In this document: positions 42,174-50,117 of the stretch, piece by piece
Position numbering within the stretch: position 1 is the first letter of the stretch
Layout: every line of letters starts with the position of its first letter
Assembly (NCBI RefSeq): GCF_900114035.1
Contig: NZ_FORP01000029.1
Location: forward strand, 20,751-84,750
Source of the DNA: Amycolatopsis sacchari
GTDB taxonomy: Bacteria > Actinomycetota > Actinomycetes > Mycobacteriales > Pseudonocardiaceae
Length of the DNA: 64,000 bases
Direction of reading: 5' to 3'
The notes under the pieces: model-generated
Databases searched by the model: none
What the model was told of the DNA's origin: nothing
What the model saw: only the letters and a program-made list of their open reading frames with translations
Translations under genes and position numbers: made by a program

Positions 42174-42803
42174 CTATCGACCCGCGGCTCCACGGCGCGA
42201 GCGGCGACGGCTGCGCCACAGCTCCAGGAAAAGCGGGACCAAGGACACCACGACGATGATCGCGATGATCGGCAGCAGGTACTGGTCGATGCCGGGGATG
42301 CTCGCGCCCAGCAGGTAGCCGGCGAGCGTGACGCCGATCGACCACAGCAGGCCCCCGAGCACCTGCCACAGCGCGAACTTCCGGGCCGGGACGGCCAGGA
42401 TCCCGGCCATCGGGTTGAGCACCGTCCGGACCACCGGGATGAACCGCGCCAGGACGATCGCCTTCGCGTAGCCGTAGCGGCCGAGCAACTCCTCCGCGCG
42501 CTCGACCCCGCGGTGCAGGTGCGGGTTCCGGACCCGCGCCAGCAAGGGCCGGCCGCCACGACGGCCCAGCACGAAACCGGCCTGCGCGCCGCTGATCGCG
42601 CCCGCCGCCGCGGCGAGCAGCACGACCGGCAACGAAAGGTGCACGACGGTGGCGCTCGTCGTGCAGAACAGTCCGGCGGTGAACAACAGTGAGTCGCCGG
42701 GCAGGAAGAACCCGATCAACAGACCGGTCTCCGCGAACAGCACCAGGAACACGCCCGCCGCACCGAGATCGGCCAGCCAGGACGTCGCACTCAACGGGTT
42801 CAC
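42174..42803 (-). CDS. DedA-family membrane protein
   Basis: The 209-residue integral membrane protein has the DedA/SNARE-associated motif set: AETGLLIGFFLPGDSLLFTA, AQAGFVLGRRGGRPLL, GYAKAIVLARFIPVVRTVLN and the terminal YLLPIIAIIVVVSLVPLFLE. Members act as lipid flippases or transporters in membrane homeostasis. The GTG start at 42803 overlaps the PAP2 stop as GTGA, so the two are coupled. A combination of DedA and PAP2 phosphatase suggests recycling of undecaprenyl phosphate or phospholipid; this is inference. The longer in-frame reading to 43049 lies within PAP2. Confidence 0.88.
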   Translation of the reverse strand: MNPLSATSWLADLGAAGVFLVLFAETGLLIGFFLPGDSLLFTAGLFCTTSATVVHLSLPVVLLAAAAGAISGAQAGFVLGRRGGRPLLARVRNPHLHRGVERAEELLGRYGYAKAIVLARFIPVVRTVLNPMAGILAVPARKFALWQVLGGLLWSIGVTLAGYLLGASIPGIDQYLLPIIAIIVVVSLVPLFLELWRSRRRSRRGAAGR

Positions 42804-43429
42804 GCCGACCGCCACCGGCCTTTCAGCGCCAACACTTGCGCGCCCGTCCCGACCAGCGGGGACAGCCGCCCCTCGCGACCCCGGCGGACCAGAGCCGCGA
42901 GTGGCCGCCGGGCCACGAGGCCACAGGCCGCCACCGCCGCTCCGAGGACAGCGCCGGCGAGGACGTCGTGCGGATAGTGCGCCCCGACATACACCCGCGA
43001 GAACCCGACGAGCGCCGCCAGGACGAAGGCGAGCAGGCCGACCCGCCACGCGACCAGCAGCAGCCCGACCGCCGCCGACACCGCGAGCACCACGTGGTTG
43101 CTCGGGAACGAGTAGTCCGTGGCGAAATCACACGGCGCGACCGTCGGCGTGCCGGGATAACGCAAACACGGCCGGGGCTCCCGGACGAGGACCTTCACCA
43201 GGTTGCTCAGGCCGTAGGCCAGCAGGACACCGAGCGGAACCCACAGCGCTGCCGCCATGGCCTCGGCCGGCCTGCCGCGCGCCCGCCACCACATCGCCGC
43301 CACGAGAACGGCGAGCAGCACCAATCCGGCATTGGTATAGACCTCGAAGAAACCGTGCAACCACGGCGTCGACCGCGCGAACCCGGCCACGTCGAGGTAC
43401 CAGCCACCGTCGATCACTCCTCCGTCCAC
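42800..43429 (-). CDS. PAP2-family membrane phosphatase
   Basis: The 209-residue protein carries the three lipid-phosphatase motifs: KVLVREPRP (K-x6-RP), SFPSNHVVL (PSxH with Asn in place of Gly) and SRVYVGAHYPHDVLAG (SR-x5-H-x3-D), among about six membrane segments. Substrates in this family are undecaprenyl pyrophosphate or phosphatidic acid. The GTG at 43429 has AAAGGAGG seven bases upstream; the reading from 43528 would run through the operator. It is transcribed divergently from the BlaI gene, and the shared region has a perfect BlaI-type dyad that may control it. Confidence 0.88.
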   Translation of the reverse strand: MDGGVIDGGWYLDVAGFARSTPWLHGFFEVYTNAGLVLLAVLVAAMWWRARGRPAEAMAAALWVPLGVLLAYGLSNLVKVLVREPRPCLRYPGTPTVAPCDFATDYSFPSNHVVLAVSAAVGLLLVAWRVGLLAFVLAALVGFSRVYVGAHYPHDVLAGAVLGAAVAACGLVARRPLAALVRRGREGRLSPLVGTGAQVLALKGRWRSA

Positions 43430-43451
43430 GTGAAGGCCTCCTTTCCGGCAT

Positions 43452-43477
43452 CTACTTCTACACGAGTGTAGAAGTAG
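43452..43477. promoter_or_regulatory. BlaI/MecI-type operator, perfect 26-bp dyad
   Basis: CTACTTCTACAC, GA, GTGTAGAAGTAG is a perfect 12-bp inverted repeat with the TACA/TGTA core of BlaI operators. A further half-site GTGTAGA lies at 43512-43518, close to the BlaI start. The dyad stands between the divergent PAP2 and BlaI genes, only 22 bases before the PAP2 start. Confidence 0.82.
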
Positions 43478-43526
43478 CGTCGGGGAGACGAGCTCGGCGG
43501 GTACGACAGCGGTGTAGATTGACGTC

Positions 43527-43907
43527 ATGCGGAACCGGCGGAAGGACGCGCTGCGACGAGCACCCGGCGCTCTCGAGGCCGAGGTGCTGACGGTGCTGTG
43601 GAACGCGGAGGAACCGCTGTCACCCGCCGAGGTCCAGGCGCGCCTGGAGGACGACCTGGCTTACACGACCGTCGTGACCATCCTCACCCGGTTGCACGAC
43701 AAGGGCGTCGCGACGCGGGAGAAGCACGGGCGGTCCTTTCGCTACCACGCGGTCGACGACGAGGCCGGTCTCGCCGCGCGGAAGATGACCAAGGTCCTGG
43801 AAAGCGAGCCCGATCGCGGCAGTGTGCTGGCCCGGTTCGTGACGCAGCTGTCCGAGTCGGACGAAGAGGTCCTGCGCGCGTTGCTGCGCGGCGACTCCGG
43901 GGGCTGA
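43527..43907 (+). CDS. BlaI/MecI-family transcriptional repressor
   Basis: The 126-residue protein has the penicillinase-repressor winged helix: LEAEVLTVLWNAEEPLSPAE, VQARLEDDLAYTTVVTILTR and LHDKGVATREKHGRSFRYHA, with a C-terminal dimerization region ending VTQLSESDEEVLRALL. The cognate dyad lies just upstream. It is followed after four bases by an M56-type membrane protease gene, the usual BlaI-BlaR1-like arrangement. In actinobacteria such pairs often respond to cell-envelope or other stress, and not always to beta-lactams. Confidence 0.92.
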   Translation: MRNRRKDALRRAPGALEAEVLTVLWNAEEPLSPAEVQARLEDDLAYTTVVTILTRLHDKGVATREKHGRSFRYHAVDDEAGLAARKMTKVLESEPDRGSVLARFVTQLSESDEEVLRALLRGDSGG

Positions 43908-43911
43908 CCGC

Positions 43912-44868
43912 GTGGACGCCGACATCCTGGTCCCGCTTCTGCTGCCCCTGCTGGCCTGGCCGGTGTCGCGGTTCGTCGCGCCCCGGCTCCCACCCCGGGT
44001 GGCCGGCTGGCTTCTCACCGGCAGCAGCCTCCTCCTGGCCGCGGCCAGCACCGTCGCGCTGCTCCTGCTGGCGTTCGCCGGGCTCTCTCTGATCCCGGCC
44101 GTCGCCGAGGCCGGACACTGGTCGCCCGGCGTCCTGCGGAACCTGGACGCCGTGAACGTCCCCGTCTCGATCGCCAGTGGTGTGCTGCTGGTGGTCCTGG
44201 GCGGCCGGTTGTTCCGCACCGCCGTTCGCTACCGGCGCTGGGCCCGGCAGTTGTCGCGGGAGCTGGACGAGCACAGCCGGGACGGCGGCGTGGTGATCCT
44301 GCCCGGCGCGGAGCCGGTCGCGTTCTCCGCGCCCGGCCGGGGTGGCCGCATCGCGATCTCCAGCGGCATGCTGGCCGCCCTGAGCCCGAAGGAACGCGGC
44401 GCGCTGCTGGCCCACGAGCGTGCCCACCTGCACCTGCGCCACCACCTGTTCCTGATCACCGTGGCGCTGTCCTCGGCCCTCAACCCGCTGCTGCGCCCGC
44501 TCGGCACCGCCACCGCGTTCGCCCTCGAACGATGGGCCGACGAAACCGCGGCCACCCACCTCGGAGATCGCAGCCTCGTCGCGCGGGCAGTCGCGAAAGC
44601 CGCACTCGCCGGCCGCACGCCCCACCCGTTCGCCCTGGCCGCCAGCGGTGGTCCCGTACCCCGCCGGGTGTCCGCCCTGCTGGCGGCACCGGCCCCCGCC
44701 AGGCCAGCCGCCATGCTGGCCGGCGCCCTCGTACTCGGCCTCGCCGCACTGTCGGCGCAGACCGCCCTCGACGGCGCATCCGACCTGCACGACGGCATCG
44801 AGATCGCGCAAGCAACAGCTCCCGGGCAGAACCCGGCCGCGCACCACGGCGCACCAGCCCTGCGGTGA
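43912..44868 (+). CDS. M56-family membrane metalloprotease (BlaR1-like, no sensor domain)
   Basis: The 318-residue protein has several membrane segments (first IL to LLAWPVSRFV, then LLLAAASTVALLLLAFAGLS) and a zinc motif LLAHERAHLHLRHHLF (HExxH). A further glutamate in FALERWADETAATHLGDRSL fits the third ligand. It lacks the C-terminal penicillin-binding domain of BlaR1, ending with a short extracellular tail. The start is GTG at 43912. It likely cleaves or inactivates BlaI on an unknown signal. Confidence 0.88.
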   Translation: MDADILVPLLLPLLAWPVSRFVAPRLPPRVAGWLLTGSSLLLAAASTVALLLLAFAGLSLIPAVAEAGHWSPGVLRNLDAVNVPVSIASGVLLVVLGGRLFRTAVRYRRWARQLSRELDEHSRDGGVVILPGAEPVAFSAPGRGGRIAISSGMLAALSPKERGALLAHERAHLHLRHHLFLITVALSSALNPLLRPLGTATAFALERWADETAATHLGDRSLVARAVAKAALAGRTPHPFALAASGGPVPRRVSALLAAPAPARPAAMLAGALVLGLAALSAQTALDGASDLHDGIEIAQATAPGQNPAAHHGAPALR

Positions 44869-44880
44869 GCACGCCTTCTG

Positions 44881-45250
44881 TCAGGACGTGCGTTCGGCGC
44901 CGACGAGGACGTAACACATGAGCGCGGGCTTGTCGCTGCGGTTGTGCCAGGCGTGGCGGGTTCCCTGCTGCACGACACAGGCCCCGGGGGTCAGTTTGAC
45001 CTCCTTGCCGTTGTCGAGCTCCAGGTGGAGTTCCCCTTCGAGGCAGATGCCGTAGTCGACCGTGTCGGTGGTGTGCATTCCCGGGCTGTCCGGTTCGAAC
45101 ACCCCCATCAGGCCGGGGAGCCGCTCTTCGGCCTCGGCGGCGAGCTGGTGGGGTCGCCGAGTTGCTCCGGTGCCGAGGACTCCGGCGCCCAGCGGAGAAA
45201 CAGCACCCTGGTGCCGCCGGGGCCCGGGAAGAAGGGGAACAACTTCGGCT
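44881..45250 (-). pseudogene. Truncated, frameshifted cupin-domain gene
   Basis: The C-terminal part is a clear cupin: GMHTTDTVDYGICLEGELHL, ELDNGKEVKLTPGACVVQQG and TRHAWHNRSDKPALMCYVLV. Upstream the reading frame changes near 45150, where another frame continues FPFFPGPGGTRVLFLRWAPE. Beyond about 45250 the similarity ends at a junction with unrelated transporter fragments. The normal N-terminal third is missing. Confidence 0.72.
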
Positions 45251-45269
45251 GCTGTGGTTTCGTGCCGAC

Positions 45270-45612
45270 CGTGGGTCCAGAAGTTCAACCAGGCCGTCGC
45301 CCAGCGGCCGGACCTCCTCGTCGTGTCCATCTTGGACACACAGGCGATGGCGGTGCCGATCAAGAAGGCCCGGAGCGCCGGGATTCCCGTGCTCGCCGTC
45401 GACGGGCCGCCCGACCCGTCGGTGGCGGGCGACGTGATGCCCATGTTGTCGGACGACGAAAAGCTCGGTGAGTTCGCCGCCCAGAACATCATCGAGGGCC
45501 TGAAGGCCCAGGGGCGCGACTCCGGCAAGATCATCGTCCTCACCGGCACGAAGTCCATGCTCGTCACGCAGGACCGTATGAAGGGCTTCGGCCGGGTGCT
45601 GGCGACCGCCCC
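45270..45612 (+). pseudogene. Internal fragment of an RbsB-type sugar-binding protein
   Basis: The plus strand reads QKFNQAVAQRPDLLVVSILD, TQAMAVPIKKARSAGIPVLA, and KLGEFAAQNIIEGLKAQGRD followed by IIVLTGTKSMLVTQDRMKGF, a middle part of a ribose/xylose-type binding protein. No signal peptide or start is present upstream and it breaks into a permease fragment at about 45612. Confidence 0.72.
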
Positions 45613-46005
45613 ACGTTCGTCGTGGCCGGGCTCGTACGCTGGTTCACCAGGCTGGGGCGTGAGCTGCGCGCGGTCGGCGGTGACCGCCGGGCCACCCGGG
45701 TGGCGGGTGTCGCCGTCGAGCGGCGGCTCGCCGGGATCTTCACCGCGTCCGGCACGCTGGCCGCACTGGGCGGTGCCCTGCTCAGCTACAGCTTCGCGTC
45801 GGCCAACCCGGCTCCCGGGCTGCAGCCGCTGATCCTCGCCGCCGTCGCCGCGTTGCTCGGCGGTGTCTCGCTGGCCGGCGGCCGTGGCACGGCGGCCGGC
45901 CTGCTGGCCGTGATCGTCGCCATCGAAAGTCCGGGGCTGCACAAGCTGCTGCCGCGGCGAGGAGCACCGTCCCATCCGGACAGCCGGGCCGAGGTCACGG
46001 AATGA
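45613..46005 (+). pseudogene. Fragment of an RbsC-type sugar ABC permease
   Basis: The frame reads WFTRLGRELRAVGGDRRATR, VAGVAVERRLAGIFTASGTL and GLQPLILAAVAALLGGVSLA followed by GGRGTAAGLLAVIVAI, the second half of an RbsC-type permease (GR-x-xxAVGGN-xxAA signature). N-terminal segments and the last membrane helices are missing, and the tail runs into the end of the convergent LuxR gene. Confidence 0.75.
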
Positions 46006-46837
46006 GGCCGAGACGCCGTGCCCGGACCACGGCCTCCATCCGCCCTTGGGCGCCGAGCTTGACCAGCAGGTTCTTGACGTGGTCCTTCACCGTGTAGACG
46101 CCGATGCCCAGCCGCTCGGCTATGGCCTGGTTCGGCAAGCCCGTCGAGAGCAACGCCAGCACGTCCTTCTCCCGTGCGGTCAGGTGCGGCACGGGCGCGT
46201 CCGGTGGCGGCTCGTCGACCAGCAGGCGGGCGGCGTTCAGCAGTCGCGCACGCAGCCGGGGATCGCCGATCTCCCCGGCGAGCGCACGCAGGTCCGCGTA
46301 GGCCTCGGCGACCCGTGACTGCCGGACGCGCTCTCGCGGCCCTTCCTCGTCACCGTGCCGTTCAGGCAGCCGCCGCAGAACGTCGTCGACAGCCAGATCT
46401 TGTTCCAGGACACGGGCTTCCTGCGAGACCGCGTCGAGGAGCCTGCCCAGCTGCCGCTGCGTCGCGCGCAGGGCGACGTAGAGGACCGCGACCGACCGGC
46501 GTCCCACCACCACCGGGGCCGCCGCCATCGCCCGCAACGCCTCGGCCCTGATGACCTGGTCGTAGTGGTGCGTGATCGCGGGCGAGCCGACGTAGTCCGG
46601 GAGGGACAGCGCGCGCTGCTGGTAGGCGACCCGCCCGCCCATCCCGTGCCCGGCGTTGAGCAGGACGCCGCGGAGCGGCCCGACCACGTGACCGTCGAAC
46701 GCGTCCAGCAGCACGCCTGATGGCGTCACCCGCCCGGCGAACGCCAGGCTCACGCCGGTCCTGGCGCGCAACCTCGCCAGTGCGGCGGTCACCGGATCGA
46801 CCCCCCTCTTCGGAGGGTGGCTCGCGTCGTTGCTCAC
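45995..46837 (-). CDS. LuxR-family regulator with GAF-like sensor domain
   Basis: The protein of about 280 residues has an N-terminal GAF-like region (ALARLRARTGVSLAFAGRVT, GMGGRVAYQQRALSLPDYVG) and a C-terminal LuxR/FixJ helix-turn-helix (HLTAREKDVLALLSTGLPNQ, AIAERLGIGVYTVKDHVKNL). I placed the start at GTG 46837 (VSNDASHPPKRG); an ATG 12 codons earlier and a GTG later are possible. It is divergent from the acyl-CoA synthetase and probably controls it, since similar GAF-LuxR regulators sit beside acyl-CoA synthetase genes in Actinobacteria as far as I recall. Confidence 0.82.
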   Translation of the reverse strand: MSNDASHPPKRGVDPVTAALARLRARTGVSLAFAGRVTPSGVLLDAFDGHVVGPLRGVLLNAGHGMGGRVAYQQRALSLPDYVGSPAITHHYDQVIRAEALRAMAAAPVVVGRRSVAVLYVALRATQRQLGRLLDAVSQEARVLEQDLAVDDVLRRLPERHGDEEGPRERVRQSRVAEAYADLRALAGEIGDPRLRARLLNAARLLVDEPPPDAPVPHLTAREKDVLALLSTGLPNQAIAERLGIGVYTVKDHVKNLLVKLGAQGRMEAVVRARRLGLIP

Positions 46838-46902
46838 GGCCACAGTGTTACCCGCGTGCCGACGCGCTGACAATCACCCGCCGTTCCGACCCGGAGAGCC
46901 CG

Positions 46903-48453
46903 ATGCAGCCTCGAACCCTCGACGTACAGCCCGTTGTCGACGCCTGGCTGGCTGCGTACGACACCGCTGACACCGATGTCGCCCACCTGCTGTGTGACCG
47001 CCACGACGCTGACGCCGTCGCTTTCACCTTCGTAGAGCCGGATCTCACCTCCCGTGACGTGACGTACGGCGAGCTGGCCGACCGCTCCCGCCGTCTCGCG
47101 ACCGTCCTCGCCGGGCGGGGCGTCGAACGGGGTGACCGCGTACCGGTCCTGATGGGCAAGCGCCCCGAACTGGTGACGACACTGCTGGCGATCTGGCGGC
47201 TCGGCGCCGTGCACGTCCCGTTGTTCACCGCGTTCGCCACGGGCGCCATCCAGATGCGTGTCGAAGCGTCGCGTGCCCGGCTGGTCGTCACCGAGCCGTC
47301 GCAGCGGGCCAAGCTCGACCCCATCGAGGGCATCGAAGTCCTGGAGACGGGCGACGCGTTCGACCGGCTGATCGACGAGGCCGAGCCGCTCGCGTCTTCG
47401 GTCGCTATCGGCGGCCGCGGCACGATGCTGCAGCTGTTCACCAGCGGTACCACCGGCAAGCCCAAGGGAGTCCCGGTGCCGGCCCGCGCGCTGGCGTCGT
47501 TCCACTGCTACCTGCACTACGGGCTCGACGTCGGCGAGGACGACGTGTTCTGGAACGCGGCCGACCCGGGTTGGGCGTACGGGCTGTACTACGGAATCCT
47601 GGCCCCGCTGGTCGCCGGACGCCGCAACCTGCTCCTCAACGCGGGCTTCACCCCGGAGTCCACAGTGGCCGTCATCGAGAAGTTCGGGGTCACGAACTTC
47701 ACCGGCGCGCCGACGATGTACCGGGCGCTGAGCAAGAGCGGTCTGGTGCGGAACCTGCGCCTGCGCCGGGCCTCGTCGGCGGGTGAACCGCTGACGCCGG
47801 AAGTCGTGGACTGGGCGCGCGAAGCGCTCGGCGCCGAAGTCCGCGACCACTACGGCCAGACCGAGCTCGGCATGGTCATCAACAACCACTGGCACGCCGA
47901 CGTGGCCCTCCCGGTCAAGCCCGGCTCGATGGGGCAGCCCATGCCGGGTTACACGGCCGGCATCGTCGACGGTCAGATCGCCATCGACACCGAGAACAGT
48001 CCCCTGCTGTGGTTCACCGGCTACCACGAAGCCCCGGACAAGACCGCGGAACGGTTCACGCCCGGCAACCGCTGGTACCTCACCGCCGACTCCGGCCGGC
48101 TCGACGACGACGGGTACTTCTTCTTCACCGCCCGCGACGACGACGTGATCCTGGCCGCGGGCTACCGGATCGGGCCGTTCGACGTCGAAAGCGTCCTGAT
48201 CACCCACCCGGCCGTCGCGGACGTCGCGGTCGTCGGCCGCCCCGACCCCGAAGGGATCCGCGGCGAGGTCGTCGAAGCCTTCGTGGTCCTCGACGCCGGA
48301 ACCGAAGCACACGACGACCTGGCGCGCGAACTCCAGCAACTGGTGCGGGACAAGTACTCCAAGCACGCCTATCCGCGCACGGTCCACTTCGTCGACACCC
48401 TGCCGAAGACGCCCAGCGGCAAGGTCCAGCGCTACCTCCTGCGCAAGCGCTGA
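46903..48453 (+). CDS. AMP-forming acyl-CoA synthetase (acetyl/propionyl-type)
   Basis: The 516-residue enzyme has the adenylation core TMLQLFTSGTTGKPKGVPVP, DHYGQTELGMVINNHWHADV, the YLTADSGRLDDDGYFFFTAR hinge region and VILAAGYRIGPFDVESVLIT, with the C-terminal catalytic Lys in TPSGKVQRYLLRKR. It would activate a short carboxylic acid to acyl-CoA through acyl-AMP. ATG 46903 has GGAGAG upstream. A longer in-frame extension overlaps the divergent regulator and is rejected. It ends at a strong hairpin at 48500. Confidence 0.9.
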   Translation: MQPRTLDVQPVVDAWLAAYDTADTDVAHLLCDRHDADAVAFTFVEPDLTSRDVTYGELADRSRRLATVLAGRGVERGDRVPVLMGKRPELVTTLLAIWRLGAVHVPLFTAFATGAIQMRVEASRARLVVTEPSQRAKLDPIEGIEVLETGDAFDRLIDEAEPLASSVAIGGRGTMLQLFTSGTTGKPKGVPVPARALASFHCYLHYGLDVGEDDVFWNAADPGWAYGLYYGILAPLVAGRRNLLLNAGFTPESTVAVIEKFGVTNFTGAPTMYRALSKSGLVRNLRLRRASSAGEPLTPEVVDWAREALGAEVRDHYGQTELGMVINNHWHADVALPVKPGSMGQPMPGYTAGIVDGQIAIDTENSPLLWFTGYHEAPDKTAERFTPGNRWYLTADSGRLDDDGYFFFTARDDDVILAAGYRIGPFDVESVLITHPAVADVAVVGRPDPEGIRGEVVEAFVVLDAGTEAHDDLARELQQLVRDKYSKHAYPRTVHFVDTLPKTPSGKVQRYLLRKR

Positions 48454-48499
48454 GAGGAGCACCCAGGCGAGCCGTCCACGCGGATGTACCAGCGTCCTT

Positions 48500-48538
48500 G
48501 ATCCGGTCCGGTGACCCCGGCCGTCACCGCACCGGATC
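48500..48538 (+). terminator. Hairpin terminator after the acyl-CoA synthetase gene
   Basis: GATCCGGTCCGGTGAC (48500-48515), a 7-base loop, and GTCACCGCACCGGATC (48523-48538) form a 16-bp stem with a single mismatch, 46 bases beyond the stop. Confidence 0.7.
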
Positions 48539-48668
48539 GCGCACCGGCTGTGACTTCCGGCTTCACCTGTCCGCCGGGGTCTTTCGACCCGGGCTGCCTA
48601 TCGCCACGGCGTCCAATCAGGACGATGCTGAACCGCGTCCACACAGGACCTCACGAGGGGATGCCACG

Positions 48669-49217
48669 ATGGCGAGCGAATTCCAGCGGCACAAGATCGC
48701 GGGCGTGTTCGAGGCGATGGACTCCGAGGACCGCGGGTTCCTCGTCGAGGGCGACTTCGAGGCCCTCGCGGCGCGGTGGACCACGCTGCGGGGCGTGGCA
48801 CCGGGTTCCGGACAGTACGCACGTCTCCGGTCGATCATGCTGGGCTGGTGGGAATCCCTCAGCTCCACCGCGCGGGACCGCGAACGCGTCCGGCTGGACG
48901 ACGTGCTGGAGGTGGTCGACCGGCTGCCCGCGATGACCGACGCGGTGACCGCCACCGCCGACTCCATGTTCGAGGCCATCGACGAGAACGGCGACGACCG
49001 GATCTCGCGGAGCGAGTACCGCCAGCTGATCGAGGCGTGGACGGGACGGGAAACCGACACCGACGAGGTCTTCCCGTTGCTCGACCTGGACGCCGACGGC
49101 CACCTGTCCCGTGAGGAGTTCCGGCTCCTGTGGACCCAGTTCTGGGCGGGCGACGACCCGGAGTCACCCGGGACGTGGGTGTTCGGCCGCGTCGGGACGA
49201 CGCCGACCACCCGCTGA
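48669..49217 (+). CDS. EF-hand calcium-binding protein (calerythrin-like)
   Basis: The 182-residue soluble protein has four-EF-hand architecture. Two loops are canonical: DENGDDRISRSE (105-116) and DLDADGHLSREE (139-150). The first (around DSEDRGFLVEGD, 18-29) and second are degenerate, as in calerythrin from Saccharopolyspora. It probably buffers or senses cytosolic calcium. ATG 48669 lies in the stretch AGGGGATGCCACGATGG; an overlapping ATG at 48661 is in another frame. It has its own transcription unit after the hairpin at 48500. Confidence 0.9.
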   Translation: MASEFQRHKIAGVFEAMDSEDRGFLVEGDFEALAARWTTLRGVAPGSGQYARLRSIMLGWWESLSSTARDRERVRLDDVLEVVDRLPAMTDAVTATADSMFEAIDENGDDRISRSEYRQLIEAWTGRETDTDEVFPLLDLDADGHLSREEFRLLWTQFWAGDDPESPGTWVFGRVGTTPTTR

Positions 49218-49264
49218 CCGCGGTCCGGCGGCGGAGCCGCAGCTGACCGATAAGCTGGCGGACG

Positions 49265-50044
49265 ATGCCCGAAACCCGCCTGCCCGGCACACCGCCTCCG
49301 GCTTTCCCCGCGAAGGCTCCCCAGGGCGCGGGCTGGCTCGACCACGGCTTCCACGTCGACAACCACTCCCACACCGACGGCCAGCTGGTCTACCCCGCTT
49401 CCGGCGCCCTGGCCACCACGACCGAGCGCGGCACCTGGCTCGCTCCCGCCAACCGGGTGACGTGGACGCCGCCCGGGTTCGACCACTCCCACCGCTTCTA
49501 CGGCAGGACCGACGTCCGCCTCGTCGTCATCCCGGCCCACGAGTGCGGCGCGCTCGTCGCGCACCCCAGCGTGTTCGCGGTGAGCCCGCTGCTGCGGGAG
49601 GCGCTCCTGGCGCTGACCGACCGGCCGGAGACCCGCCCTGGTGCCCACGAACGGCTGCGCGCGGTGGTGCTCGACGAGCTCGCCGCGGCGCCCGAGGAGT
49701 CCCTGCACCTGCCCGAACCGCGCGACGATCGGCTGCGTGCCGTCACCGACCTCCTGCACGCCGACCCCGGCCGGGCCATCACGCTGGCCGAGCTGGGGCG
49801 GACCGCGGGCGCGAGCGAGCGCACCCTGAGCCGCCTGTTCCACACCGAGCTCGGGATGAGCTTCCACCGCTGGCGCACCGTCCTGCGCATCCATCACGCC
49901 CTGGTCCACCTCACGAACGGCCACTCCGTCACCGACACCGCGATGGCGTGCGGGTGGTCCAACCCGTCGAGCTTCATCGAGGTGTTCACCGAGGTCGTCG
50001 GCCAGACGCCCGGCCGCTACCAGGCCGACGTGCGCCAGGGCTGA
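49265..50044 (+). CDS. AraC-family transcriptional regulator with N-terminal cupin
   Basis: The 259-residue protein has an AraC-type cupin sensor (FHVDNHSHTDGQLVYPASGA, PANRVTWTPPGFDHSHRFYG) and a C-terminal double helix-turn-helix (ITLAELGRTAGASERTLSRL, FHTELGMSFHRWRTVLRIHH, SVTDTAMACGWSNPSSFIEV, FTEVVGQTPGRYQAD). It lies 48 bases after the EF-hand gene and 73 bases before the PobA-like hydroxylase, all on the plus strand. AraC-type PobR proteins control pobA elsewhere, so control of the hydroxylase is a reasonable guess. Confidence 0.9.
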   Translation: MPETRLPGTPPPAFPAKAPQGAGWLDHGFHVDNHSHTDGQLVYPASGALATTTERGTWLAPANRVTWTPPGFDHSHRFYGRTDVRLVVIPAHECGALVAHPSVFAVSPLLREALLALTDRPETRPGAHERLRAVVLDELAAAPEESLHLPEPRDDRLRAVTDLLHADPGRAITLAELGRTAGASERTLSRLFHTELGMSFHRWRTVLRIHHALVHLTNGHSVTDTAMACGWSNPSSFIEVFTEVVGQTPGRYQADVRQG

Positions 50045-50117
50045 ACTTGGCGGGTTTCCGGTATCCGTTGTCCTGAGAGCGGTTGGCGCGTTCCGGTGCC
50101 CCGGCGAAAGTGGGCGC

